A DNA stretch of 64,000 nt, taken from NCBI GenBank assembly GCA_015680905.1, contig CM027381.1, positions 21,243,501-21,307,500 on the forward strand. The letters are read 5' to 3'. The translations under genes and the position numbers were made by a program. Below, one piece after another: positions 10,782-23,049 of the stretch. Positions within the stretch are counted from its first letter, which is position 1. The number at the start of each line of letters is the position of its first letter. The notes beneath the pieces were generated by a model. The model did not search any database. It was not told the DNA's origin and saw nothing but the letters and a program-made list of their open reading frames with translations. The stretch comes from Coptis chinensis (Eukaryota > Streptophyta > Magnoliopsida > Ranunculales > Ranunculaceae).

Positions 10782-12654
10782 GTCTAGGGAATCTGACTTT
10801 AAAAGACCCAAGTTTTTGTACATTACCAACTTTCTAGAGTATAGGCCAAACAAAAATTTTCAAACTTAAAAAGAGTTTTCTAATTTTGTTTGGGGGTGTC
10901 GTATTTTGGTATTTCATTTCAAATCTTTTTGCCACCCTTTGCTTGTCATGTTTACTCCAGTAGAGTTTGTGTTAGTTCGTACGTAACAGTTTAAATGTGT
11001 TTCATGTTATCATATCATTTTTACAATATTTCTGTTACAGGTACTGCCAATTTTTGCCATGTTTCTATGGTAAATTCTTTCCTTATCTCTTTACACTTTG
11101 AGGACAAAGCGTTCAATTGTTTGGGGGTGGGATAGAAACATTTGCAAATATTAGGCACTTTTAGGATATAAATTACGCACTTTTCTTTATAAAAAATTAA
11201 AAATCATAAATATTGTTTATACTAGACACTTAGTGATAATGGTATTGTTGCCTTCTTCATGATGATATTAGTCTAGAAATCTCACGTAGTACTTGAATTA
11301 GGATTTAATTTTTGAAACATAGATTAATACGTAGATAATAGTCATTGCATCTTTTCAAGAACATCTTGCATGAGCATCTTTGATTGTACTTGGCAATATT
11401 TTTCTGAGACCTAAGTTAGAGTACTTAACACATATCCTGTGAGCATCTAGCCTAAAAGCCTCATAAGAGTGAAATATCTGAGTGATGACACAAGGGAAAA
11501 GAAAATTCCGAATAGAGAAATCACACATCCACTTGCTTGATCACCACACCTTATCTTAAGCGAGAATATAGGCCCTCTTTGGATTGATATAGCCAGAAAT
11601 TTGCACCTATATGAAATTTATTATCCGCTAGTCGCCCCACTGAGCTTTTCATTAGCCTTTTCACAAACCACAAATCCTTTAACCAATAAAAGAAAAGAAA
11701 AAATAAAATCAGCCTACCTATCTGGATGAGCATGAGAAATGGGATGAGTGAAGAAAAGAGAAGAGAAATGTAAACAAAAATTAGTTAGTTGCTTCAGAAA
11801 AAAAAAAAAAAAAAAAAAAAATGTTTCCATCCAAAGAAAAGAAAAATAAAATAGAATAAAAACTCCAAAAATAGAATAAAATGAATCAAAAAGCCAAAAT
11901 AAAAAGGTTAAAGATGGAAACAAAGTGTAGAAGCAAAAGAACAAGGTTTTCTCTAGTTACATAATATGAAGACCCTATTTTCTCAGACTTGTCTTTTTGA
12001 ATATCCATTTCCTTCCTTCTTTACCCAATACCTGTGCCCCGTATCACCTAATAAAGACCTCTAGCTCAATTAGGAATAGGTTGGTGTGATAATAAGTGGT
12101 AGATGTGTTTGACCGACCTCGACTTCCTTGGATTGTCATTGAGATTGTGAGGAAACGTGTGCCTACTGCACACTGGAGTTAGCAAACTTGAGTGGAAAAA
12201 TCAGAGTGTTATGTGTTTTGACACATTCCTTGTGAGAACCTACTTAGGCACGCTACACAAATGTTACAGAAACGGACCTGCCATTGCATTTCATATCATA
12301 GTTCATTGTATAGTTGTTTATCTTAAGATGATTTGATTATTATGCATGTATTAGTTTAAGTTTTAGAATGATCATTCTTATTTAAATACTAGTGAGATGT
12401 ATAGATCATTGAGACATAAATAAGTAAACAATAGTTTTATTTCTTAGTCGTTGTAGTATAGATAAAGTTTGTGAGTACCTTCACTGGAAAACTCTCACGA
12501 GGCTATAACTCGTCCACTAAGGAATTCCTAGTGGTTTAAGGTATTGTTGCATATGGTCAATGCAATCGCACTCGGCGAAACGAGATTAGTTAGAACTCCA
12601 TTTTTGGTCACTTATTCTAATTTCTCATATTTACTTGAGGACAAGCAAAATACT
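10782..12654 (+). other. Non-coding 3' domain of element A
   Basis: No supported gene. TTTGGGGGTG tracts occur at about 10889-10899 and 11119-11130, the second preceded by GAGGACAAAGC. Then come the same boxes as in Z, including CACTTGCTTGATCA near 11530, an A-rich run at 11800-11820, and GAGGACAAGC before the final polypurine tract. The two small minus-strand ORFs here are low-complexity. Confidence 0.75.
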
Positions 12655-12668
12655 GTTTGGGGCTGGTT
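12655..12668 (+). other. Polypurine tract of element A
   Basis: GTTTGGGGCTGGTT lies directly before the 3' LTR. One C interrupts the purine run seen in the other copies. Confidence 0.75.
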
Positions 12669-13863
12669 TGATAAGAGCCCAAAACTATAGTTTTAACCCC
12701 TTTAACAATATTGCTTTAAACTAATTATGTGATTAATAAGTAAGAATTAGTATTGTTATCGTGCTTTTGTGTATTTCAAGCTTCGGAGTCGAATATGTGC
12801 ATAAATGTGCCCCTTTTGCTAGATAAAGGAGCAAGGGTTGGTTGCTAAGAAGTTCTGTGATTAAAGGCCAAGATTCAACGAGAAAAAACCATTTTAAAGC
12901 CCGGTCAAAGTTGAAAAGTCAAAGTCAACGGGGCCAGAAACAGCGCACAAAAGTCAGTAGAACTTCCGAAGGCCGTATCTTTTGACTCAGACCTCGGAAT
13001 TGGACCTACCTGATATCAAAATGACCGGCTCGGAAAGATCTTTCAAATGGTCTAAGTCTTAACCCAATCAGAGTAGAAGAAGTGGGCGAAAAGTCTATGG
13101 AAGTCAAATCTAGCTGAAAAGGCCTCTATGATGAAGAAATTAGGTTTTTGGCTCGATTTTCCGGCCCAAAACATGGCTCGTAAGCCCATGCACGAAAAAG
13201 TGGATCTGGTCTCCTCTATTTGTATGGAGAAGACTTAGCTCTTAAGCATAGTTAGATCTAGATTAGAAAATTAGGTTAGACTCTATTAATTAGTTCCAAT
13301 AGCTTGTTTTAGATCTAGTTTTTACCTTCAATTAATTAGTGTTAGAACAAAGTAGATTATTATTTAGAATCACAATTAGTTTTAGAATTCAAGTATTAGT
13401 TTTCATTTCAATTTAGTTATTGATTAAATTCTTGTTTAGTTTTAGTTGTTTTAAATTCATAAATTAGGTTGTCTTCATTTTGATTCTTAGACTATTGTTA
13501 AAATTAGATTTATAAAGTTTAAATTAGTTATTAAATTATGACTTGTTATTATTGTTCTTGTGTTGGGAATGATAGTATAATTATATTAGGCTAAAACCTC
13601 CATTAGAGGAGGTTAAGGAAGCCATGTGAGGATGATTGCTTGTTAGAATAGTTGTTATTTAGAATAGAAATTTCACATCTCATTACTCTCACCATTGTTC
13701 CTTGTGTTTGATTAACTGAATTCATTTATGTCTTGCTAGATTAAGAGTGGAACGATTCTGTACTCTATATATTGCATGAATATATATGTGAGAGTAGGAA
13801 ATAAATAATTGAAGCCATAAGAATGAGGTTAGAGTAATCTAGTCGTGTTTTTACGGGTTATCA
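12669..13863 (+). repeat. 3' LTR of element A
   Basis: The repeat starts TGATAAGAGCCC and ends GGGTTATCA, 1195 bp. It carries the single CCAAG site (about 12866) that the MITE split in the 5' copy, and the CCTCCATTAGAGGAGG box near 13597. The duplication ATTGT follows at 13864. Confidence 0.93.
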
Positions 13864-13868
13864 ATTGT

Positions 13869-13966
13869 ACATTGAGAAGATCCATACTGACAAGAATGGG
13901 TCGGATATGATGGCCAAAGTTTTGTCGAAAGGCAAGTTTGATGTTTATGTTGTGTTACCGCTGTAA
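13869..13966 (+). pseudogene. Ty1/copia RNase H tail, separated by element A
   Basis: The short frame reads YIEKIHTDKNGSDMMAKVLS and then KGKFDVY before a stop at 13964-13966, which is the usual C-terminal end of copia RNase H. It continues the fragment that stops at 4989. Confidence 0.82.
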
Positions 13967-14044
13967 TGGTAGCACACTCCTCCTGTTGATTCGGGAATGT
14001 GTGGAGTACCCCCCCCCCCCCTTATTGTTTTGGGAATGGGAGAT

Positions 14045-14690
14045 TGTTGGGTGTTAGTCCCTCACCATGTGACAAAAGTCGATACTAACTTTGTAGAGGT
14101 GAAGGGGCGGGCGCACTCAAATATGCCTTGGAGAAGGGGTGCACGCGCCCTTGTCTAGCATAACAGAATCTCCAGGATGTGCAACATCAGTATTGTTCAT
14201 GTGAAGAGAAGAAGGCACACACACTCGAGTTTGCCTTGCCCAGAGGGCGCATGCGCCCTGGCCTAAGAAAAGAAAATAATTTTTTTTCTTCCTTTTTGCA
14301 AAACATGTTACTTGAAGTTGGGATTGAAGGAGGCGCATGCGCGCTCTAGTTGGCCTTGCCCAAGGGGCACCCGCGCCTTTACCTGTTCACAGTGACTTCG
14401 GAATTTCGGTTTTCTACAAAATTTTAGAAGAGTATAAATAAGAAGTTAGGTATTTTCCAAACATAAGTCTTGAATAGAAACCTAATTTTGAGAGCAACGA
14501 AAATTGAGAGGAAACCCTTCCAAAGAGAAAAAGTTTGTAAGGAGCTGAGAGAAAAGAGATCTAGTAAGTTTGGAGAGACTTGAGAGGAGTGATTGAAATT
14601 TTCCTTCCCATACTTATAAAAGGATTTGCTCTTGTGGAAGTAGACATCATTAGCCAAACCACGTTACATCTTATGTCTCATTGTGGTAAG
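14045..14690 (+). repeat. Ty1/copia 3' LTR, interrupted by element B
   Basis: The purine-rich GGGAATGGGAGAT lies just before TGTTGGGTGTTAGTCCC, a typical copia LTR start. Inside are three GC-rich segments (about 14100, 14240 and 14335); the middle one is a perfect 16-bp palindrome at 14244-14259. A TATAAATA-like stretch lies near 14430. A 14-C run at 14010-14023 precedes the purine tract. The LTR has no visible end before the B LTR begins at 14691. Confidence 0.75.
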
Positions 14691-15650
14691 TGATCAGTCC
14701 CCAAATGTACATTTAACTACCTTTACAATGTTTCAAATATGCCCTCCTTATGCTTTATGACCAGACAACTCATAGCTTTTGCTACCTTTTGCAGGATACA
14801 TGCCATTTAAGACTTATACTCCTAATACGTGCATTTTAGCACAAAATGGAGTGCTATCAACGCTGCTTGGGAAGATTCCAGCTTAGGAGAAAAAGTGTCA
14901 AAAAGTCAAGGTTAAAGTCAATAGTCAACAGTTAGGGACTAAAACCCAAAAGACGGAAAATCATGTCATTAACCCAAAAGACCAAAGATTATGTCCTCAA
15001 CTCAAAAGTGGGCATCATTAGCAAGTTTGTTTAAGAAGATACCTAAAGCATAAAGCAACCCTAATGAGGTGTCTTATTTCTAAAGGATGAGGGCAAAGTT
15101 ATAAAATATAAAATGTGTAGTATATAAGCCAAAGTGAGAGGAGAGAGAACTTACCCTAGAATTAATCTTTGGTCATTAGGAGTAGATTAATATGTTTTAC
15201 ATTAATAGTTTAATTGTTATTTACCTTATTTTCCATTTTCATTACTTAAAGTTTGAAGCTTTATTGAATCTTAATGCTTTTCTTCCATTCAAGTTGTGTT
15301 AGCTTATTTTTCCTAACAATAGTTCTTTAAAATATCTTTTATTTCATTCATTCACCCAACCAAAGTTAGTTATACTCATTTGAATCAATCAAATGAGTAT
15401 AACTTGCTAACCAAGTTACCTTATTCATATTAAGTTCTTCATGTTTTTCATTATCAAACAGCTCTTATTTCCATGTTTTCAATATCAAAACAATAATCGC
15501 TAGTTCTCAACATCATTATACATTAAAAACCAACCAAAAAACAATAGAGGAATCAAGAAAAAGGTGGGGTTTTCTCCAACACCATTCTTTCAACTTTGAT
15601 CTAAGATGAACAATAATAACCCCAACTCAAACCATGATCTATAAAAGTCA
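14691..15650 (+). repeat. LTR of gypsy element B
   Basis: It starts TGATCAGTCCCCAAATGTAC, which aligns with the TGATAAGCACCC start of C, and ends AAAAGTCA. It is followed after two bases by a PBS-like site, as in A and D, so this is a 5' LTR of 960 bp. No second copy is in the window, and none of the conserved boxes of the other LTRs was found. Confidence 0.6.
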
Positions 15651-16347
15651 AATGGCGTCGCCGTCAAGGATCTACAGATATGAGAAGAAGAGTGAATAAA
15701 AAAGGGAGTATCTTTCTCTTTTTCTAAAATTTCTCAACTTGTTTTTCTTAATTTTTAGTTTCTTTCCTGTTGGATCTTACTTATCAATTTTATTTGTGAT
15801 TTCAGGTTTCCATCTGAGTTGAAAACAACCTTGGGAAGCAACTGGAGGAAGCCGATCAAAAGTGGCTGGAGCACCACCCGTGCCCGACTACCTCAACCAG
15901 CGTCCGCCCGCAATCCTCCCGTCCACCTCGCTAAACTAGGACAATTCCTTAGCTCAGATTGAAGATTTTGAAGTGTATAACTCTCTGCTTAACTCGTATT
16001 TGTCCAAATGTTAATGGTTTAAAACTAGATAGATTTCAAAGATTTAGTGTTTTTCAAAACCAAAAATATATATATAAAAAAATATAGATAAACAAAAGAA
16101 AATAAAAACAACTTAGTTTATTATCATTTTAGATAAAGTTTAAGTTTTTTTAGAAAATTTCATATTTTGTTTTTATCATTATTAATTAGGATAATATCAA
16201 CTTGCTTAAAGATAAGGTTTAGGATAATATCAAACTTAGGCTTAAAATTGGAAATATTTGTCTTTTGGTTTAAGTTTTAAAAACTTACCAAGTGTTGGAT
16301 TTTTTATTAACTTGGGACATTCGAATGCGTGAGGTGAATTGTGTAAC
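15651..16347 (+). other. PBS and start of the leader of element B
   Basis: TGGCGTCGCCGTC at 15653-15665 followed by AAGGATC is a diverged tRNA-Asp-like site. After it comes AT-rich non-coding sequence with one GC-richer patch at 15840-15940 and no ORF. C is inserted at its right end, with the duplication GTAAC at 16343-16347. Confidence 0.5.
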
Positions 16348-16594
16348 TGACAAGTACCCAAAAGTGTAGTTTAAACCCCTTAATAGTATTACATTTAGAC
16401 CTAGCATATTACTCTCATCATTAGTTAATAGTTGTTTAGTCTAAATTCGTGTCAAGTACGTGCAAGTTAAGCAAGAGTGAATCGAAAACGATTGCTCTCC
16501 TATATCAACACTGTTTTGAGAGTATTAATATGATTGATAGAATGATTTAGTACTGTAGAAACATTATTTTCACACTATCAAAACTTAGTTATGA
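16348..16594 (+). repeat. 5' LTR of element C, internally deleted
   Basis: Only 247 bp remain. The first 50 bp match the start of the 3' LTR (50349), and after TTACATTTAG the sequence jumps to CCTAGCATATTACTC, matching 51450 onward. About 1 kb is missing. The end reads TTATGA instead of TTGTCA. Confidence 0.8.
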
Positions 16595-16595
16595 A

Positions 16596-16608
16596 TGGCG
16601 CTGCTTGT
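16596..16608 (+). other. Primer-binding site of element C
   Basis: TGGCGCTGCTTGT lies one base after the LTR end. It is similar to the tRNA-Asp-like PBS of D but diverged. Confidence 0.6.
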
Positions 16609-17640
16609 CATCATGCTTTGTTACGTATAGCATGTTTAGAATAAGCAAAATTGTTTTCACTATTCACAAAAAAACCTAACCTGTTTTACTGTTCATATTT
16701 TTTCGATTTATTTTTGCTACTGCTTGAGTGCATACGAGTTGAGAAACCAACTCCTTGCACTCCCATGAATTGACCCTAAAATATTCAACCCTCATTATTT
16801 ACTTGAGAAAGAGCATGCGCCCTCATTTTGCCATTACACAGCGCACCCCGCGCATTACACCCTAAGCGCGACCTGCACCCAATAAGCCTAATTTCTAAGC
16901 ACGCACGCACCCTAGGTTAATTAGAATAAATTAATTTTTTTATAACAAATACAATATTATCTCACGAGTATAGTACAATACTCGTATGCTACCAACTACA
17001 AAATTTTAAAAATTAATTTTTCATACTTTACGATCTCTAGAAAACTTAACGAATTGGGGTTCTCTAACTAAGGAACGTGTACGCATGGACAACCTCCCTC
17101 AATTCTTAAGTGGCCTGGCCGTTGGTTTGATATAAAAATACAAAAAAAATTAATAATAGTTAAATTAAGTAAACCCACCCACTACCAAAGCCCGTTTCAT
17201 AGGCCTGACATCTAGGCCCAACATGAAGCCCATAGTAAAAAATCTTACCCTAATTTTTTAAAACTCTTGGACTAATAAGGTTAATCTTTTTACAGGACTT
17301 CACTATCCATCTTGTGTACCTGGACCAGTACTCGTATAATTGTTCAAGTAACGTAGACGTGCTTCAAAGCTGTTGAAGGCGCTATTTATACGCATAGCAA
17401 GGACGCTCCAGGTAACACCTCTTTACATCCTCGTATCTACTGTAAGAGGATTCTATTTCTAGTAATAATCAGGCTAATTTTTGCATGCTCATTAGGTATT
17501 GCCTATTAGACTTGAAACTTGCATGAGATTAAGATCTGGTACGTATAAACCTGCCTTATTAGTTTATCGTAGACGCAAAAATAATAACCTATCTAGAAAT
17601 TCACACATCACCTACACCTACCCCAACTACATTTGTAGCA
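16609..17640 (+). other. Leader of element C
   Basis: Non-coding. A GC-rich patch at 16805-16915 repeats the GCGCGACCTGCACCC theme seen in the leaders of A and D. A GCATAGCAAGGACGCTCCAG/GTAAC segment at 17391-17416 matches the splice-donor-like site of the other copies. Confidence 0.65.
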
Positions 17641-19530
17641 ATGGGTGAAAAAATAGCAGAGAGACCCCTCTCTGATTATTATAAGGCTTTAAATGATGGA
17701 CTTGACTCCTACATAATTCTTGCAGATACTACGGGAGATTTTAGAATCCCCCATAATATCTTTAACTTACTACCTATTTTTCATTGGTTAGACCATGAGA
17801 AACCCTATCGCCACTTATGTAGGATACAACAAGTACTAACCACCTTCCATCATCTTGAAGTAGATCTTGAACAAATAAAACTTAGGGTGTTTCCTTTCAC
17901 CCTAGCTGACAAAGCGGCTGCTTGGCTAACCGCACAAAAACCAAACTCTATAGACACATGGGAGAAATTAGTTGGGTTATTCATGGAACAATTCTACCCA
18001 CCACAGAAGACAGATGAAATTCTTCAAAAAATCCATTTCTTGATCAAAACCCTCATGGATATTTTTTCGAGGCTTGGAGTCGTTTTACGGATCTCCTAAT
18101 AGAATGTCCCCACCACAACCTTCAGAAAGACACGCATGTTTGTGCCTTTTTCAAGGGTTTATCACAATACCAAAAGGTGACTCTAGACATCATGAACGAA
18201 GGAAATTTTTTAAGTAAAAGCGCATCTGATGCATATATCTTCTTAAAAGATTAATAAACTAATTAAGAGGAGCAACTGGGGAGGTAGTGAGTATTTCCGC
18301 TCAAATACTTGTTCATCAACAGCTAAGGCAACCAACATAGTTGAGGCTACACCCAACCCTGAGTTAATATCTTTAATTGAATCCCTTGCATGTAAGGTTG
18401 ATGCCGTCTATTAACAAACAAGAACCGAAACCCAATCCGGTCATGAACATAAACACTAGTCCTTGTAATGTCTGTTTTAATCCCAACCATACCAATTCCT
18501 TTTGTCCCTTACTCTATGGTTCACCTCCACCACAACCCGTAGACAATTACGCTTCCACCAACCCTAACACACAATGGATGTAGAACACTAATTATAATCA
18601 ACAACAACAACCTACACCTTCATGCTTTAATTATCAAAACGTTAGGCCTACTAAAAACTTCAACCAATTTAACCAGAATCTAGGATAAGGAGATTTAGGT
18701 GACCAGAACAGAAGTTTATTGCACGTACCTCAGTACTATCAAAATCATAACATAAACACTCAACAAACCTTAGTCCCAGTCAACCCTCCTATTACCGCAC
18801 AACCGGCAAATCCATCAAAAGATGACTTATTTTTAACCATGATACAAAACCAACAACAACAAACTAATATGATACATGCATTATGCCAAAAGGTACTTGA
18901 TCTGTCTCCTAACCAAAATAATAACCAAAAGGCGTGTTTCCAGGTCAGACTGTGCCTAATTTTAAGTCAACAAACACTGCCTTTGAAGTAAACAGAATTC
19001 ATTATAATGGTAATATAACCCTAGGGAAACTACAAGCAGACACTATCCTTCGTTCAGGTAGAGTAGTTGATAACAAAGTGACTATGCCTGAAGATTGCCC
19101 ACAAATGGAAGCTGAAAAATAAACCATACCTAATACTTTAATAGAAACTAAAGATCCTACAACTGTAGAAGTACCAGTTAAAAGACAACCAAAAGGGAAT
19201 CCACTAAAAGATAAAGCAACGGTTCATAAATATGTTCACTCTCATTCTAAAGATAAAAACAAGTTTAATAATAATATTGTTGTTCTTATGCTAAGTATAG
19301 AGAAAAACTACCGTTTCCCCAAAGACTAGTTATGTCTAAAAAGGACAAGAATTTTGATGAGATTAAGGAAGTGTTTAAAAATCTGACTATAAACCTATCT
19401 TTTCTAGATGCTATAAAGAGTTTACCTGGACACGCTAAGTTTCTAAAATAATTATACACCACGAAGAGGAAAACCAATATACCCAAAGAAGCCTTCTTAA
19501 CTGAACAATATCCCTCTTTATTTGAACATA
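17641..19530 (+). pseudogene. gag: gag of element C, broken
   Basis: ATG 17641 starts MGEKIAERPLSDYYKAL and the frame is open for 152 codons: HNIFNLLPIFHWLDHEKPYR, FPFTLADKAAAWLTAQKPNS, EQFYPPQKTDEILQKIH. A lost base near 18040 shifts the frame. Stops follow at about 18252. The zinc knuckle CNVCFNPNHTNSFC (CX2CX4HX4C) is at about 18465-18506. The Gln/Asn-rich part and the RSGRVVDNKVTMPED block (about 19050-19095) lie in further frames. The conserved gag end and the junction to protease (KEAFLTEQYPSLFEHNGIVK, 19485-19545) read through without a stop, showing that gag and protease were once a single ORF. Confidence 0.85.
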
Positions 19531-20476
19531 ATGGAATCGTTAAGTACAAGAACCCTAGTCGTCCTACTTAATAATGCACCTTAGGCGATAACTTCATAAC
19601 AACTATACTATTAGACTTAGGGGTGAGTGTTAACTTACTCCCTTTTTATTTATATAAACAGCTAGGTCTCCATGAAATTAACCGACCAAAATGACTTCGC
19701 AGTTAGTCGATCGTTCTATTAAGTATCCCAAAGGCGTAGTTGAAAACATTCTAGTTAAAGTTTAAGATTTTTACTACCCAGCCAACTTTGTTATTCTTGA
19801 CACAGAAGTTGCTTCTGATTCTATTCCCATCATCTTAAGGTGTCCTTTCTTGGCAATCGTCAATGCCCAAATAAATTGCTGGGATGGATTAATGACTCTT
19901 TCCTTTGGAAATCTTTCTGTGGAGGTTAACATGTTTAGACTCAAGCATTAGACAACTAGGTTTGCCTGTAGAAGGAGAAGTAAACTCCCCACATTAATAG
20001 ATACCCCTCTTAAGGAAGAAGACAAAAATCATAATTTTGACTCCCTGAACATAACTGAAATTGAGAAAGAATTTTCCACCCTGTATTCCGATCCTATGAG
20101 AGATGGAGTCAATCTCACAGTGGATGAGATAGATGAATTTCTCAAAGATGCAGATGAATACCACAATTATGTGGATGGGAACAACCTAGATGAGGAATTT
20201 AACGAGTTTCTAAGAGCCTGTGATGATCTATCCCCTCAAGAACTATCTAAAGCACCACATGACCATCATCCACCTAAGCTAATCCCTCATAAATACCAAT
20301 CATTTACCACCACCAATATTCCCCGTCCTCCACCTTTTCAAAGGAACCTTGAGTTTGCACTAAAACTTCTTGTTTCTCCTGTGCTTCATGACTTTCTAAA
20401 CCCATCTGGTGAAGAATTAATACCCAAGGACAAGCCACCTGACATTTTTTTCATTTTTTCCATCCCTTCCTTCTAA
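19531..20476 (+). pseudogene. Protease and acidic spacer of element C
   Basis: The active-site block reads LLDLGVSVNLLP (about 19608-19643), so Asp is kept but Thr-Gly-Ala has become Leu-Gly-Val. The LVDRSIKYPKGVVEN and IILRCPFLAIVNAQ blocks follow with stops between. From 20096 an open frame carries the acidic spacer (VDEIDEFLKDADEYHN, NLDEEFNEFLRA) and then LEFALKLLVSPVLHDF. That last part is also recognisable in E (about 39370-39300, minus), so the replacement region was once longer than in A. The frame stops at 20474-20476. Confidence 0.78.
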
Positions 20477-20755
20477 CACTTATCCAGATTCCACTTATTT
20501 TCCACAACCATTACTTTTTCTGACGATCATTTACTTGGAGACCCTTTTGTTGGAGGAAAAAGAAGAAATTACATGCTTGATTAGATTCTAGGTCCATTTA
20601 GACTTCACTATCATTCCATTAGGCCACGTCGTAGAAAATCATGGTGCCTAATTTTGTTTGGGGGTGCATTCCGTGTTAATTATTTATGGAAAGACCCACA
20701 ACTTTTTAAGTTGTTAATATATGGTAAACTACATGTTAATATATGTTTTAGATAA
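20477..20755 (+). pseudogene. Conserved C-terminal module (YLWKDPQLF) of element C
   Basis: In the same frame as the spacer, after TAA 20474 and a TAG near 20582, the sequence RRRKSWCLILFGGAFRVNYL continues as WKDPQLFKLLIYGKLHVN to a stop at 20753-20755. Compared with A, the codons for Asp, Leu and Gly in the core differ mostly at silent positions. The underlying DNA also contains TTTGGGGGTG at 20658-20666, so a polypurine-like tract lies within the coding module. Confidence 0.65.
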
Positions 20756-23044
20756 AGTCTCGAGTATCTGACTATAAAAGACTCATTTTATTCTTTATAA
20801 TTTTGTTTTTCCAAAATAAAACCTATAAAAATTAAATATATTAAAAACATAAATATGTATTAATAAGTCTAGGGAATCTGACTTTAAAAAGACCTAAGTT
20901 TTTGTAAAATATCCAACTTAATGTAGTATAGGCCACAAAAGTTTTTAGACTTTATAAAGAGTTTTCAAATTTTGTTTGGAGGTGTCGTATTTTGGTCTTT
21001 CATTTCAAAAACTTTTTTCCACCTTTCGCCTGTCATGTTTACTCCAGTAGAGTCTAGGTTAGTTAGTTACTTAATTTAATTATGCTACTGAATTATTTCA
21101 TGAACCCGCTTCTCCCAAATCGTTTGGGGGTGGTATATTTAATTTTAGCATATTGTATGTTCAAGTATTAAAATTGCATGTATAAATATCAAAATATAGA
21201 ACCCATAGGCCTTGTTGATTTAATTGGGATGCATAATGTAATTAGGTACCTTAATTTCGTGAAATTATACTATTTCACAAAATTTTGGAAGCTAATCATA
21301 TAGGACCCATGATATGCTCATGCTTGATTTGTGAACGTATGATATTATTTTATTTCTGTTAGAGTCTGCTTATGTTCCAAGCACTATTTATTATTTCATG
21401 TTATCCTCATAATGGATAGAACTCATATAGGAGTTGCGTATGTTTTTACTTCTTTATATTAGTATAGTTAACCTTTTTTTTTTCAGGTGCTCCCATTTAC
21501 AAGCACGTTTTTATGGTACTCTCTATCATTTATTTTCATTCTATACTTTGGGGACAAAGCATGATTATGTGTTTGGGGTGGTATAGAAATATATTGTAAA
21601 TGTTTAAACACATATTAGGTTGTATATTATGTATTAATTATCGTATAAAAATTAGAAAAATATAAAAAAAATATAAAAATAGTTTATACTATGCACTTAG
21701 TGATAATGGTATTGTTCTCTTCTCCATGATAATATTAGTCTAGAAATCTCACATAGTACTTGAATTAGGATTTAATTTTTGAAACTTAGATTAATATGTA
21801 GGTAATAGTCATTGCATCTTTTCTTGAACATCTTGCATGAGCATTTATGATTGTACTTGGCAGTATATTTCTGAGACCTAGGTTAGAGTACTTAATACAT
21901 ATCATATGAGCATCTAACATAAAAAGCCTCATAAGAGTGAAATATCTGAGTGATGACACAAGGGAGAAGTAAAATCCGAGTAGAGAAATCACACATCCAC
22001 TTGCTTGATCACCATACCATATCCTAAGTGACAATTTAGTCCCTCTTTAGATTAATATAACCAGAAATTCATACCTATAAGTAATTATCCGCTAATCGCC
22101 CCATTGAGCCCTTTCATTAGCATTTTTACAAACCACAAATTCTTTACCCAATAAAACAAAATAAAAAATAAAATCAACCTACCTATCTTGATAAGTCTGA
22201 GAAACAAGGTGAGTGAAGAAAAAGAGAAGAGAAAAACCTGTGTAAACAAAAATTAGTTAGTTGATTCAAAAAGAAAAAAAAAAGTTTCCATCCAAAGAAA
22301 AAAAAATAGAAATAAAATAAAAAGTTAGAACTCTAAAAAAAAGAATCAAGGAGTCAAAAGCCAAAAGCCAAAACAAAAGGGCTAAGGAAGGAAACAAAAT
22401 GTAGAAGCAAAGTTAGAACAAGATTTTCTCTAGTTACATATTTTGAAGACCCTATTATCTCAGACTTGTCTTTTTGAATATCCATTTCCTTCATTCTTTA
22501 ACCAACACCTACGCCCCATATCACCTAATAAAGACCTTTAACTCAATTAGGAATAGGTTGGTGTGATAGTAAGTGGTAGATGTGTTTGATCAACCTCAAC
22601 TTCCTTGGATTGTCATTGAGATTGGGAGGAAACGTGTGCTCAATGGACACTGGAGTTAGCAAACTTGAGTGGAAAAATCAGAGTGTTATGTGTCTTGACA
22701 CATTCCTTGTAAGAACCTATTTAGGCACGCTACCCAAAAGTTTCATAAATGGACCTGCCATTGCATTTCATAGCATAGTTTATTGTATAGTTGTTTATCT
22801 TAAGAAGATTTGATTATTATGCATGTATTAATTTAGGAGTTAAATTGATGATCCTTGTTTAAATGCAAGTGAGATGTATAGAAATCTGATATAAAATTAG
22901 GGCACAATTACTTTTATTTCTTAGTCATTGTAGTATAAATGAAGTTTGTTAGTATCTTCTTTGGAAAACTCTCATGAGGCTATAACTCGTTCACTAGGGA
23001 ATTCCTAGAGTTTAAGGCCTTATTGCATATGGTCAATGCTATCG
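20756..23044 (+). other. Non-coding 3' domain of element C
   Basis: No gene. G-rich tracts lie at 20974-20983, 21121-21134 and 21570-21580 (with GGGGACAAAGC before the last). The shared boxes follow, including CACTTGCTTGATCA near 21997 and the A-rich stretch with GTTTCCATCC near 22284. D is inserted at 23050 inside the GCAATCGCACTC-like sequence that precedes the polypurine tract in all copies. Confidence 0.75.
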
Positions 23045-23049
23045 CACTC

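Larger units (their letters stand above)
4995..13863 (+). mobile_element. Element A: non-autonomous Athila-like gypsy element (gag-PR-CTE)
   Basis: Two LTRs (4995-6595 and 12669-13863) are flanked by the 5-bp target duplication ATTGT (4990-4994 and 13864-13868). Removing the element rejoins the copia RNase H frame, so the insertion is well supported. The interior holds a tRNA-Asp-like PBS, a leader with a GC-rich minisatellite, gag, protease, an acidic spacer, a short conserved module, a non-coding 3' domain and a polypurine tract. There is no RT, RNase H, integrase, ORF-X or ORF-Y. The ORFs are interrupted, so this copy must have moved using proteins supplied in trans or before it decayed. 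Confidence 0.93.

Noticed and set aside
11714..11944. Phe-rich minus-strand ORF
   Set aside because: It reads through an A-rich low-complexity tract of the 3' domain.
14010..14023. Run of 14 C as a possible signal
   Set aside because: Homopolymer just before the copia purine tract; probably slippage or sequencing noise.
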